From positions 1 to 64,000 of the forward strand of contig DASXDU010000001.1 of assembly GCA_036490515.1 (NCBI GenBank): a stretch of 64,000 nt of DNA. Direction: 5' to 3'. How positions within the stretch are numbered: position 1 is the stretch's first letter; every line of letters begins with the position of its first letter. The notes under the pieces were generated by a model. The model saw nothing but the letters and a program-made list of their open reading frames with translations, did not search any database and had not been told where the DNA came from. Positions 8,454 through 16,045 of the stretch are shown here, in pieces. The position numbers and the translations under genes are program-made. This DNA is from Palsa-1150 sp036490515. GTDB lineage: Bacteria; Myxococcota_A; Polyangia; Polyangiales; Polyangiaceae.

Positions 8454-9065
8454 ATGCCCGAACCCTACGCTGCCACCGAGAAGCGTGCAGAGCTGCTGAG
8501 AGCCGCGAAGCGCTTGCTTCACGAGCAAGGCTTCGAACGCACCACGCTGGCCGACGTGGCCGGCGCCGCGAAGGTCCCGCTCGGCAACGTCTACTACTAC
8601 TTCAAGACGAAGGAGGCGCTGGCCGAGGCCGTGATCGCCTCCCACGAGGCCGCGCTGACCGAGCGCTTCGCATCCTGGGCGGCGGACCATCGCGATCCGC
8701 GACTGCGGCTCCGCGCTCTCGTCCGTGCTCCGCTCGATTCGTCGGACGGCGTCATTCAGTTCGGATGTCCCCACGGCAGCCTGTGCCAGGAGCTCGAGAA
8801 GCTCGGTCCGGACGCGCCGCTCGCGAAAGCCGCGGCGCGCCTCCTCTCGGTCTACATCGACTGGGCCGACGAGCAGTTCCGCGCTCTCGGTCGAGATCGG
8901 CGAGAGGCCCGCGCGCTCGCGACCGAGCTCGTGGCCGCCATCCAGGGGACGATGCTCATCGCGCACACCATGCGTTCGCGCGAGCTACTCGCGCAGCAAC
9001 TTCGTCGAGTCGAGCGGTGGCTCGACGAAGCGGTCTCCAGACGACCGCCCCGGAGGCAATCATGA
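8454..9065 (+). CDS. TetR/AcrR family transcriptional regulator
   Basis: 203 residues. The N-terminal helix-turn-helix is typical (RAELLRAAKRLLHEQGFERT, then LADVAGAAKVPLGNVYYYFK). The C-terminal ligand domain contains CPHGSLCQELEKL, as in LmrA/YxaF-like repressors, whose Cys is sometimes sensory. No ribosome site precedes the ATG; the mRNA may be leaderless. Its stop overlaps the next start (ATGA), coupling it to two peroxiredoxin-like genes and an SDR. A redox or electrophile cue is a reasonable guess. Confidence 0.9.
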   Translation: MPEPYAATEKRAELLRAAKRLLHEQGFERTTLADVAGAAKVPLGNVYYYFKTKEALAEAVIASHEAALTERFASWAADHRDPRLRLRALVRAPLDSSDGVIQFGCPHGSLCQELEKLGPDAPLAKAAARLLSVYIDWADEQFRALGRDRREARALATELVAAIQGTMLIAHTMRSRELLAQQLRRVERWLDEAVSRRPPRRQS

Positions 9066-9733
9066 ACGACGAGGTCGGCGCCACGGCATTGAAGGATCGC
9101 ATCGCGGAGTTCACGTCGGGCATGGCCAAGCACGCGCCACCCGACGTGATCGCGACTCTCGGGGTGGAGCTCCAGAAGCTCGCTCAGTCCGGGATCGCGA
9201 AGGGAGCGCTCCAGCCAAGAACGAAGGCTCCTGATTTCACGCTGCCGGACGCACGGGGTGGCACCGTGGCGCTCTCTTCGCTGCTCGCGAAAGGGCCCGT
9301 GGTCGTCACGTTCTATCGCGGCGGGTGGTGCCCCTTCTGCGACCTGCAGCTCCGCGCCTACCAGGGCGTGCTCCCGGAGATCCGAAGGCTCGGGGCGGAG
9401 CTCGTCGCAATCTCTCCGCAGACCCCCGACTACGCACAGGCCGACGTCGAGAAGAAGCAGCTCACGTTCCCCGTGCTGACCGACGCGCACAACGTCGTCG
9501 CGCGCCGGTACGGCCTGGTCTTCGCGCTGAGCGACGCGATGCGGGCGCTGCAAACCCAGTTCGGAAATCCGATTCCGAAGTTCAACGGGGACGACTCCTG
9601 GGAGCTCCCCATGCCCGGCACCTTCGTGCTCGACCGCGGCGGCGTCGTTCGCCTCTCGCACGTGGACCCCGACTACACCCGTCGCCTCGAGCCGGCGGCG
9701 ATCCTGAGCGCTCTTCAGGGAGCGCGGTCGTGA
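9062..9733 (+). CDS. Peroxiredoxin-like protein (AhpC/TSA, thioredoxin fold)
   Basis: 223 residues. A helical N-terminal extension of about 55 residues precedes a thioredoxin-fold peroxiredoxin domain with APDFTLPDARG and the active-site region FYRGGWCPFCDLQL. The peroxidatic-position Cys is about residue 90, followed by a CxxC Cys at 93. The family (peroxiredoxin-like/DUF899-related) reduces hydroperoxides or acts as a disulfide protein in the cytosol. It overlaps the TetR gene upstream and a paralog downstream (GTGA). Confidence 0.88.
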   Translation: MNDEVGATALKDRIAEFTSGMAKHAPPDVIATLGVELQKLAQSGIAKGALQPRTKAPDFTLPDARGGTVALSSLLAKGPVVVTFYRGGWCPFCDLQLRAYQGVLPEIRRLGAELVAISPQTPDYAQADVEKKQLTFPVLTDAHNVVARRYGLVFALSDAMRALQTQFGNPIPKFNGDDSWELPMPGTFVLDRGGVVRLSHVDPDYTRRLEPAAILSALQGARS

Positions 9734-10461
9734 ACGGAGCTCTTCGCGGTCTGTCGCTCGCCGCGGCTCTGGCGCTCGCCCCGGGGTGCTCGAAGGAGTC
9801 GGTGCCGTCGCCGACGGCGTCCGCAACGGCGTCTGCACCCGCAGCTCCGTCCGCGGCCGCTCCTCCCCTGAAGGATGTCGCCGCCCCGCCCACCGATCGT
9901 CTCGGCGTGCTCGCGCCCAGCACCGGCATTCCCGTCGGGCAGAAGGTCCCCGACGTGTACGCCCGCGATCTCGACGGGAAAGACGTGGCCCTTTCGTCCC
10001 TCTACACGAAGGGCCCACTCCTGCTCGTCTTCTACCGCGGGGGCTGGTGTCCCTACTGCAACGCGGAGATCCATTCGCTCACCACGGCGTATCCGGACTA
10101 CCAGAAGCGGGGCGTCACCCCCGTTGCCGTCAGCGTCGATCGACCCGAGGCCGAGGCGAAGATGAAGGCGCAGTACGTCATCCCGTTCCCCGTCTTGAGC
10201 GACAGTGACGCCACCGTGATCGAAGCGTTCCACGTCGTGAAGAAGGTCGGGGACGACGAGCTCGCGAAGATGAAGGGCTTCGGCGTGGACCTCGAGGGCT
10301 ACTCGGGCAAGACGCACCACGAGATCGCGATCCCCGCTTTCTTCCTCGTCGACCGCAGCGGGGTCGTGCGATGGGCGCACTCGGACCCGGACTTCAAGGT
10401 GCGCCCGAGTACGGCCCAGTTGCTCGCCGCGATCGACGGCTTGCACCTCGGCGGGAGCTGA
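9730..10461 (+). CDS. Peroxiredoxin-like lipoprotein
   Basis: 243 residues from a GTG that overlaps the upstream stop. It is paralogous to the preceding gene but carries an export signal (LRGLSLAAALALAPGC, Cys as lipobox residue) and an Ala/Pro/Ser-rich linker before the peroxiredoxin domain. The active-site region is FYRGGWCPYCNAEI (Cys at about 107 and 110). A cytosolic and an envelope-anchored copy next to each other suggest peroxide defence on both sides of the inner membrane. That division of labour is inferred. Confidence 0.85.
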   Translation: MNGALRGLSLAAALALAPGCSKESVPSPTASATASAPAAPSAAAPPLKDVAAPPTDRLGVLAPSTGIPVGQKVPDVYARDLDGKDVALSSLYTKGPLLLVFYRGGWCPYCNAEIHSLTTAYPDYQKRGVTPVAVSVDRPEAEAKMKAQYVIPFPVLSDSDATVIEAFHVVKKVGDDELAKMKGFGVDLEGYSGKTHHEIAIPAFFLVDRSGVVRWAHSDPDFKVRPSTAQLLAAIDGLHLGGS

Positions 10462-10465
10462 GGGC

Positions 10466-11251
10466 ATGGGCCCCGCGGGCGCGGGCAGCCGCTGGTCGCT
10501 CCGAGGCAAGCGCGCCGTCGTGACAGGCGGCACCAGAGGGATCGGACGCGCTACGGCCGAGACGTTGCTCGACCTCGGCGCGAGCGTCCTGGTCGTCGCC
10601 AGGGACGCGGCCGTCGTCGAGGCGACGCGCCTCCAGTGGAAGCAGAGCGGCCGGGACGGCGACGTAGTCGTGGCCGATGTGACGAGCGGCGAAGGCCGCG
10701 CCGCGCTCGAGCGCGCCGCCAAGGATCGGTGGGGAGCGATCGATCTCCTCGTCAACAACGTCGGATCCGGCCTGCGCAAGCCCTTCGCGGAGTACACCGA
10801 CGAGGACGTGGAGGGGCTGGTGTCGCGGAACTTCACGTCGGCTGTTGCCGTTTCGCGACTTCTCTTTCCGCTCCTCTCGCTTGGAACGGAAGCCGCCGTG
10901 GTCAACGTGGGCTCGGTCGCCGCCATCGTCACCGTCCGGGGCACGCCGGTCTACGGGCCGGTCAAGGCGGCTCTGCATCACTTCACGCGCGCTCTGGCCG
11001 TCGAGTGGGCTCGCTCCGCGATCCGTGTCAACGCGGTGGCGCCCTGGTTCACGCGCACGCCGCTGGCAGAGGGCCTGCTGGCGAACCCCGAGGTGCACGA
11101 CGCCATCGTGGCACGCACGCCCCTCGGGCGTGTGGCCGAGGCCTCGGAGATCGCGTCGGTCATCGCGTTCCTGTGCTTGCCCGCATCATCGTACGTAACG
11201 GGTCAGGTGCTGCCGGTGGACGGCGGGATGTCGGTTGCAGGATTGCTCTGA
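10466..11251 (+). CDS. Short-chain dehydrogenase/reductase
   Basis: 261 residues, classical SDR: cofactor motif TGGTRGIG near residue 20, NNVGSG in place of NNAG, catalytic Ser in VNVGSVA, and YGPVK as the YxxxK motif. It ends in PVDGGMSVAGLL, the usual C-terminal segment of tropinone-reductase-like SDRs. It starts 4 bases after the lipoprotein peroxiredoxin and is probably in the TetR operon. An NADP-dependent reduction of a carbonyl is expected; substrate unknown. Confidence 0.9.
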   Translation: MGPAGAGSRWSLRGKRAVVTGGTRGIGRATAETLLDLGASVLVVARDAAVVEATRLQWKQSGRDGDVVVADVTSGEGRAALERAAKDRWGAIDLLVNNVGSGLRKPFAEYTDEDVEGLVSRNFTSAVAVSRLLFPLLSLGTEAAVVNVGSVAAIVTVRGTPVYGPVKAALHHFTRALAVEWARSAIRVNAVAPWFTRTPLAEGLLANPEVHDAIVARTPLGRVAEASEIASVIAFLCLPASSYVTGQVLPVDGGMSVAGLL

Positions 11252-11301
11252 GGATCCGCCGGTTGCGCGGCACGCGCGCCCCGGGCAGAGTCAGCGCCGC
11301 G

Positions 11302-12123
11302 ATGAGAGGGACCGTTTCGATCGGCGATTTCTCGCGGATGACGCATCTGAGCGTCAAGACGCTCCGCCACTACCACGACGTGGGCCTGCTGGCGCCGGCC
11401 GAGACCGACAAGATGACCGGGTACCGGTACTACGCGAAGTCGCAGGTGCCGGTCGCCCAGGTGATTCGCCGGTTTCGCGCGCTCGACATGCCGGTCGAGG
11501 AGGTCCGGGCGGTCCTCGCGACCACCGATCCCGAGGCGCGGAGCACGCTGATCTCCGCTCACCTCGACCGGCTCGAGCGGCAGCTCAGCGAGACCAGCGC
11601 CGCGGTTGCCTCGCTGCGGGCGCTGCTCCAACCAGCAGAAGCACCCATCCCCGTCGAGCATCGAGCCGTGCGGCTGGCCAATACGCTCGCCATCTCGGAA
11701 CGAATCCACGTGAAGGAGATCACCGCCTGGATGGCCGCCGCCTTCGCGGAGATCTACGACGCGCTCCGTTCGCAGAGCTCGAAGGCGGCGGGCCCCTCAG
11801 GCGCTCTCTGGTCGACGGAGCTGTTCACGGACGGGGAGGGCGAGGCCACGGTCTTCGTGCCTGTGGCAGGAGAAGTGCGCCCCGCTGGCCGTGCGCGGCC
11901 CGTCGTCGTTCCCCCCGCCGAGCTGGCGATCGCCGTTCACCACGGCGCTCACGACGACGTGGATCGGACATACGGGGCGCTCGGCACGCACGTCGCCGAG
12001 CACGAGGTAGGCGTCGATGGCCCGGTGCGCGAATACTATCTGGTCGACCGCTTCAGCAGCCCGGACGCCTCCCTGTGGTGCACCGAGATCGCCTGGCCCA
12101 TCTTCCGGGCCGCGAAGCACTGA
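11302..12123 (+). CDS. MerR family transcriptional regulator with GyrI-like effector domain
   Basis: 273 residues. The N-terminus is a MerR winged helix (IGDFSRMTHLSVKTLRHYHD, then GYRYY), followed by a long coiled-coil helix (residues about 75-115) and a C-terminal GyrI-like/SRPBCC-type ligand domain from about 145, as in BmrR-like multidrug sensors. An upstream extension of the frame is antisense-like and rejected. It follows the SDR by 50 bases. It may sense hydrophobic compounds; its target promoter is not evident. Confidence 0.9.
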   Translation: MRGTVSIGDFSRMTHLSVKTLRHYHDVGLLAPAETDKMTGYRYYAKSQVPVAQVIRRFRALDMPVEEVRAVLATTDPEARSTLISAHLDRLERQLSETSAAVASLRALLQPAEAPIPVEHRAVRLANTLAISERIHVKEITAWMAAAFAEIYDALRSQSSKAAGPSGALWSTELFTDGEGEATVFVPVAGEVRPAGRARPVVVPPAELAIAVHHGAHDDVDRTYGALGTHVAEHEVGVDGPVREYYLVDRFSSPDASLWCTEIAWPIFRAAKH

Positions 12124-12124
12124 T

Positions 12125-12152
12125 CCCGCAGCGCCGCGATCGACCCTGCGGG
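12125..12152 (+). terminator. Hairpin after the MerR gene
   Basis: CCCGCAG and CTGCGGG form a 7-bp perfect stem with a 14-base loop directly after the MerR stop. There is no T-run, so termination is only suggested. Confidence 0.3.
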
Positions 12153-12223
12153 GGCAAGGGTCTGGTATCCGTTCGGCGAAACGCGCGAGACGTGGGTGCG
12201 ATAGGATGCATGGAGGCGAACGG

Positions 12224-13114
12224 GTGTTGAGGAAACCTCTCGGTCAGAGCCTCGTGGCCGCCCTCGTGGCTCTGGCTGCGGCGGCGGCGTGCAAGTCGAA
12301 CCCGCCGGGAGCGAGCGGTGGCTGCCCCGACGGCACCGAGACGTGCGGCAACGGATGCATCCCCGCCGCCGCCATGTGCTGCGACGAAGGCAGCGCCACC
12401 GGCAGCAGCTACTGCACCAACGCGGCCGCGATCTGCTCTTCGAACGACGGCGGGGCATGCGACGGCGCCTTCACCGGCGGCCCCGCCGACTATTGCTGCT
12501 CGACGAACGGCTCCTTCGGCAGCAACGACTGCCCCGCGGGGCAGCACCATTGCGGGCTGCTCTGCTGGCCGACGAGCCACGCCTGCTCTCCCGGGGACGC
12601 GACCGACGAGGGGGGGCCGGGCGACGGCGCCGCCGACGACGCCTCGGGCATCGACACGGCGACCTTCGTCGGGGCAAACATCACGACGACGCTCGGGAGC
12701 GCCAGCGGCATGGCCTCCGGGTGTGTCTACGCGTTCTCGGTGGCGTCGGGGAGCCTGACGCTCGAGGTGGTCGGCTCGGCCCAAGGGGACGGCCAGGTCT
12801 CGGGCAACGCGACGGGCACGCTCTCGATGGGCGTGACCCTCACCACGCCGTCCCCGTACGGCGTCGCATGCACGCAGATGCCGTACACGGTGAACCAGAC
12901 CAGCAACGACGTCGGCGGGACCTACGCCGCCCTCACCGCGACGACCGCGGACGGGGCAGCCTTCAACGTGACGTCGTTCGCCGGCAAGCTCGTCGGAAGC
13001 ACGCTGACGGGCACGCTCACCTTGAACATCACGACCTTCGATCTGGACGGCGGCGGCTCCTACGTGACGTTTCCGCCCGTCGTCCTCGACGGCTACGTGC
13101 TCACCAAGCAGTAG
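12224..13114 (+). CDS. Cys-rich lipoprotein of unknown function
   Basis: About 296 residues. The GTG at 12224 is preceded by GGAGG at a 7-base distance; an ATG 18 bases earlier is the alternative. The signal LGQSLVAALVALAAAAACKS ends in a lipobox Cys. A Cys-rich knot region (about residues 30-125; CPDGTETCGNGC, CCDEG, DCPAGQHHCG) resembles tick-toxin-like repeats common in myxobacterial surface proteins. A Thr/Gly-rich beta domain follows. It probably sits on the outer membrane. No enzymatic motif seen. Confidence 0.8.
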   Translation: MLRKPLGQSLVAALVALAAAAACKSNPPGASGGCPDGTETCGNGCIPAAAMCCDEGSATGSSYCTNAAAICSSNDGGACDGAFTGGPADYCCSTNGSFGSNDCPAGQHHCGLLCWPTSHACSPGDATDEGGPGDGAADDASGIDTATFVGANITTTLGSASGMASGCVYAFSVASGSLTLEVVGSAQGDGQVSGNATGTLSMGVTLTTPSPYGVACTQMPYTVNQTSNDVGGTYAALTATTADGAAFNVTSFAGKLVGSTLTGTLTLNITTFDLDGGGSYVTFPPVVLDGYVLTKQ

Positions 13115-13268
13115 ACGCGACCGCGCGGCACTCAGACGATGCCGTACCCGAGATAGCCGGCGGCCGTGGCGAGCCGGTGCCGGAGTGGGGGGTCGGAGAG
13201 TGCCCTGTTGAAGATCGGCGCGGCGGGCATGGCGATCCGTTCCGGTGGCCATGAGCCAGACCTCCACG

Positions 13269-13302
13269 CTAACGCGTCCAAGAGTGCGTTAGCTTGCGTT
13301 AG
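13269..13302. promoter_or_regulatory. CTAACGC/GCGTTAG repeat cluster upstream of higBA
   Basis: CTAACGC at 13269 pairs with GCGTTAG at 13286, and GCGTTAG recurs at 13296, a 10-base (one-turn) direct repeat. The cluster is about 95 bases before the toxin start. A binding site for a second regulator of this locus is plausible; the regulator is unknown. Confidence 0.4.
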
Positions 13303-13373
13303 GCTACGGTGGACTACGGCCTCGCGCAGGCCGAGCCGGCGGCGGTCCCCACGCCCACAAAGAATCCTCGCTC

Positions 13374-13390
13374 GTTCCCGTTTTGGGAAC
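13374..13390. promoter_or_regulatory. Probable HigA operator
   Basis: GTTCCC, 5 bases, GGGAAC: a perfect dyad ending 5 bases before the ATG of the HigB-like toxin. Antitoxins of this family repress their own operon by binding such dyads, so this is the expected autoregulatory site. Confidence 0.6.
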
Positions 13391-13395
13391 AAGCT

Positions 13396-13701
13396 ATGCT
13401 TCAGCATGTGCGCGTCTTCAACCGCTCGACTGTCCGGGCGTTTGCCGACGCCCACGCCGACGCCCGCCAACCCCTCTTCGCCTGGTTCGCCGAACTCGAA
13501 CGTGCGAGCTGGGCCGGCCCCGAGGACATCAAGACCGCCTACCCGTCCGCCAGCTTCCTCGCGGGCAACCGCGTCGTCTTCAACATCAAGGGCAACAGGT
13601 ATCGGGTCGTCGTCGCCTTGAAGTACGACTTCTTCGCCGTCTACATCCGCTTCATCGGCACGCACGCCGAGTACGACGAGATCGACGCCGCCACCATCTA
13701 G
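13396..13701 (+). CDS. higB: HigB-like toxin (RelE-fold mRNA interferase)
   Basis: 97-101 residues. The HigB pattern is clear: RVFNRSTVRAFADAHADARQ at the N-terminus, then WFAELERA, FNIKGNRYRVVVALKYDFF and the ending YIRFIGTHAEYDEIDA. The ATG at 13396 gives four extra residues; a GTG at 13408 fits the family N-terminus better. The toxin would cleave ribosome-bound mRNA. Toxin-before-antitoxin order and the dyad just upstream are both typical of higBA. The antitoxin starts 9 bases after the stop. Confidence 0.9.
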   Translation: MLQHVRVFNRSTVRAFADAHADARQPLFAWFAELERASWAGPEDIKTAYPSASFLAGNRVVFNIKGNRYRVVVALKYDFFAVYIRFIGTHAEYDEIDAATI

Positions 13702-13710
13702 GGACGCCTC

Positions 13711-14109
13711 ATGGACATCAAGCCGATCCGCACCCGCGCCGACCACGCCGCAGCGCTCGAGGAGATCGAGCGCCTCTGGGACGATGCGCAGCCAGGCACG
13801 CCCGAGGGCGAGAAGTTCGAGGTGCTCTCGACCTTGGTGGATGCCTACGAGCGCGAACACATCGAGATCCCATCGCCCGATCCCATTGCGGCGATCCGCT
13901 TCCGCATGGAGCAGGAGGGGCTGACGACCAAGGATCTGCTCCCCATCTTCAAGACTCGCGCTCGCGCCTCCGAGGTCATGGCGAAGAAGCGCCGACTGAA
14001 CCTGCCGATGATCCGGCGCCTGCACGCGCGGCTCTCCATCCCCATCGAGTGCCTCGTCAAGGACTACAAGCTCAAGGGCGCCGCCGCGGGACGGTCGAAG
14101 CACCGTTGA
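13711..14109 (+). CDS. higA: HigA-like antitoxin, helix-turn-helix
   Basis: 132 residues. The N-terminal half (ADHAAALEEIERLWDD and following) is the helical toxin-contact region of this antitoxin class. The C-terminal half carries a helix-turn-helix (IRFRMEQEGLTTKDLLPIFK, then RASEVMAKKRRLNLPMIRRL). It neutralises the toxin and binds the operator at 13374. The gene is intact, so the pair is probably functional. Confidence 0.88.
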   Translation: MDIKPIRTRADHAAALEEIERLWDDAQPGTPEGEKFEVLSTLVDAYEREHIEIPSPDPIAAIRFRMEQEGLTTKDLLPIFKTRARASEVMAKKRRLNLPMIRRLHARLSIPIECLVKDYKLKGAAAGRSKHR

Positions 14110-14421
14110 CGGGTTCGCCCCGTGGTACCCCGCTCCCGGGCCTCCAGCGGTACCCGCCGCCCGTCCCGGTCGACGCCGGACCACTCGCGATGACCTGCGT
14201 CCAGCGGCTCGGACCTCGGCGCAGGATTGCCGCCACGGGGGCCGCGCTCGCCATGATGACGAAGAGCCGGCACGGGGCACTCACGTCGCCACGGTAGCGT
14301 GGAAGGGCCGGGGCAAGACGGCGTGGTATTCTGAGTGCTCCGGACGGGCCCGCGAGCTGAATCGAGGACCGCTGGTCCATGATTCGCCTGCTCGCGGTTC
14401 CGCCGGAGCTGGGGAGAGCGC
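14110..14421. other. 312-base gap without a convincing gene
   Basis: Short ORFs here are GC-driven. Two things stand out. A segment near 14117 reading TTCGCCCCGTGGTACCCC is closely matched near 16018, on the other side of the Topo VI-A-like and antitoxin genes. A possible -10 element, TATTCT, lies at 14329, about 90 bases before the start of the Topo VI-A-like gene. Confidence 0.4.
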
Positions 14422-15714
14422 ATGGAGAGGACGGCACCCCAGGAGGTCATCGAGTCTCTCGGCGCGTTCCTCCGACGCAGCACGGCGCTCGCGGACGACG
14501 ACATCCGCCTGCGGATGAACGACCTCCAGGAAGGGCGCATGCGTACGCCCGATTCTTCCACCGCGGTGTTCCGCCGGCCGACAATGCGTCAAGCAGCCGT
14601 TCGGGCGCCCATCGCGTTTCCAGAGCATGCGCTCGAAGCCGCCGATGTCCCCCCGGACGACGTCCTCGGGCGGCTCGCTCAGCTCGAGGACCACGTCGCC
14701 GCGCAGCTTCAGGCGGGCGAGCTCCCTTGCGTCGACGTGCCGGACCTGCATCGCGCCAACGGCATCTACGATGCGCGCGGCAACGTCTTCCTCGGGCCCA
14801 ACGTTCGTCGCCTGGCGTTCGACCGTCGAGGCGCGAAGTCATTCCTACGCCTCTTGCTGGCCCTCGAGGCGGCGTCCGACAACCTCCGTAACGGCGTCTG
14901 CTCCACCAAGCGGGGCCTCTACTACGACCAGCAGACGAAGCTCCCGGACGAGGGCGCGTCCCAGATCGATAGTGATCGCGCGATCGCGACGCTCGCGAAC
15001 ATGCTCGGAGTCCGGCGGAAATCGCTGGGCTTCGTCGAGGCGTGCCGGGGATTGGTCTGGGGCCGACTCGTCATCCGCGACGGAGAACAGATCGTCGACC
15101 TATCCCAGCTGGGACCGGGTGGGCGCTCGATTCCGCGTTTCACCGACGATCTCGAGATCGTCAGCTCGGACGCAGCATTCATCCTCGTCGTCGAGAAGGG
15201 GTCGGTCGCGTTCACGCTCGCCCAGGTTCGGTGGTGGGAGGCGGCCCGCTGCATTCTCGTGTGCGGGGGGGGATTCCCCTCGCTGTCCACGCGAGAGTTC
15301 GTGCGGACGCTCGTCGATACGCTGGGCATTCCCGCGAAGGTCCTCACCGACGCGGATCCCGCGGGTATCCGGGTCGCCCTCACGTACGCGCACGGGTCCC
15401 TCTCGACGGCGCTCGAAACACCGTGGCTGGCTTGCAACGACGTCTGGTGGGCGGGGCTTCATCCGTCCGACATCGATCGCTATTGCCGGACCAGCGAGCT
15501 GATACAGCTCTCGGAAGCCGACCTCGAGTCGGCGCGCCGGTTGCTCGACCACCCATCCCGCGCGTACGTCAATGAGCGCATCCGTGAAGAACTCGCGCTC
15601 CTGGTCGACCGGGGAGCGAAGGTGGAGCTGGATGCGCTCTCGCATGAGCCGTCGCGCCTCGTCGACGACTACCTGCCGAAGAAGCTCTTCGACTCGGAGC
15701 TCGTGAAGCTCTGA
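14422..15714 (+). CDS. Topo VI subunit A / Spo11-like DNA cleavage protein (orphan)
   Basis: 430 residues. Two signatures identify it. First, CSTKRGLYYDQ (residues 160-170) matches the TKRxxYY active-site segment of Spo11/Topo VI-A; the nucleophile would be Tyr167 or Tyr168. Second, the C-terminal half is a Topo VI-A-type toprim domain: VVEKG (Glu258), CGGGFPSLSTREFVRTL where Spo11 has a GKGxPDxxTR segment, DADPAG (Asp310, Asp312), then WWAGLHPSDI where Spo11 has WLGLLPSD. About 100 N-terminal residues before the cleavage domain are not recognised. No GHKL-type B subunit is encoded in the window. It may nick or break DNA on a mobile or conflict-related locus. The assignment is by motif memory, without a search. 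Confidence 0.82.
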   Translation: MERTAPQEVIESLGAFLRRSTALADDDIRLRMNDLQEGRMRTPDSSTAVFRRPTMRQAAVRAPIAFPEHALEAADVPPDDVLGRLAQLEDHVAAQLQAGELPCVDVPDLHRANGIYDARGNVFLGPNVRRLAFDRRGAKSFLRLLLALEAASDNLRNGVCSTKRGLYYDQQTKLPDEGASQIDSDRAIATLANMLGVRRKSLGFVEACRGLVWGRLVIRDGEQIVDLSQLGPGGRSIPRFTDDLEIVSSDAAFILVVEKGSVAFTLAQVRWWEAARCILVCGGGFPSLSTREFVRTLVDTLGIPAKVLTDADPAGIRVALTYAHGSLSTALETPWLACNDVWWAGLHPSDIDRYCRTSELIQLSEADLESARRLLDHPSRAYVNERIREELALLVDRGAKVELDALSHEPSRLVDDYLPKKLFDSELVKL

Positions 15715-15723
15715 CGCGCGGGC

Positions 15724-15909
15724 TCAGCGCGCGGCAGGCAGGCCGTGCTTCGCCCGTATCCGGTCGAAGACGCCGGGCTCGGCGTCCGGGGACGCATCCC
15801 CCTCGGCGATTGCGGCGCGCAGCTTGGCGAGCTTCCGCTCCTGGCGCGGCAAGTCCGTGGGCTCGTCGACGAGCAGGCGGCCGTTGTTCACATGTGCACG
15901 GACGGGCAT
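15724..15909 (-). CDS. Small antitoxin-like protein
   Basis: 61 residues. The start VRAHVNNGRLLVDEPTDLP matches the AbrB/AF2212-like antitoxin opening (VRAxVKNGRLVVDEPTDLP). The rest is a charged helix ending IRAKHGLPAAR. AGGAGG six bases before the ATG at 15909 favours it over the ATG at 15915. No toxin lies beside it: it converges on the Topo VI-A-like gene with 9 bases between stops. It may be a solitary antitoxin or a regulator of its neighbour. Confidence 0.7.
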   Translation of the reverse strand: MPVRAHVNNGRLLVDEPTDLPRQERKLAKLRAAIAEGDASPDAEPGVFDRIRAKHGLPAAR

Positions 15910-16045
15910 CTTCATCCTCCTCGGAGTCTAGCTCTCGCGCCGGGGCAGAGCAGGGAGCGTGCCGCGAGTGCGCTTCCCGGGTCATTCGACGGTGCGGTCA
16001 AGCCGGCGGCGCCCACGGTTTCGACCCGTGGTACCCCTCGTCTCC

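Noticed and set aside
12053..13267. 404-codon minus-strand ORF over the Cys-rich lipoprotein
   Set aside because: The plus-strand protein has a signal peptide, lipobox and Cys pattern; the minus frame has none.
13132..14280. 382-codon minus-strand ORF over higBA
   Set aside because: Antisense to two compact, recognisable toxin-antitoxin genes with proper spacing.
16010..16040. tRNA 3' end (GGTTTCGACCCGTGG)
   Set aside because: No D-arm, anticodon arm or acceptor partner upstream; only a T-arm-like hairpin.
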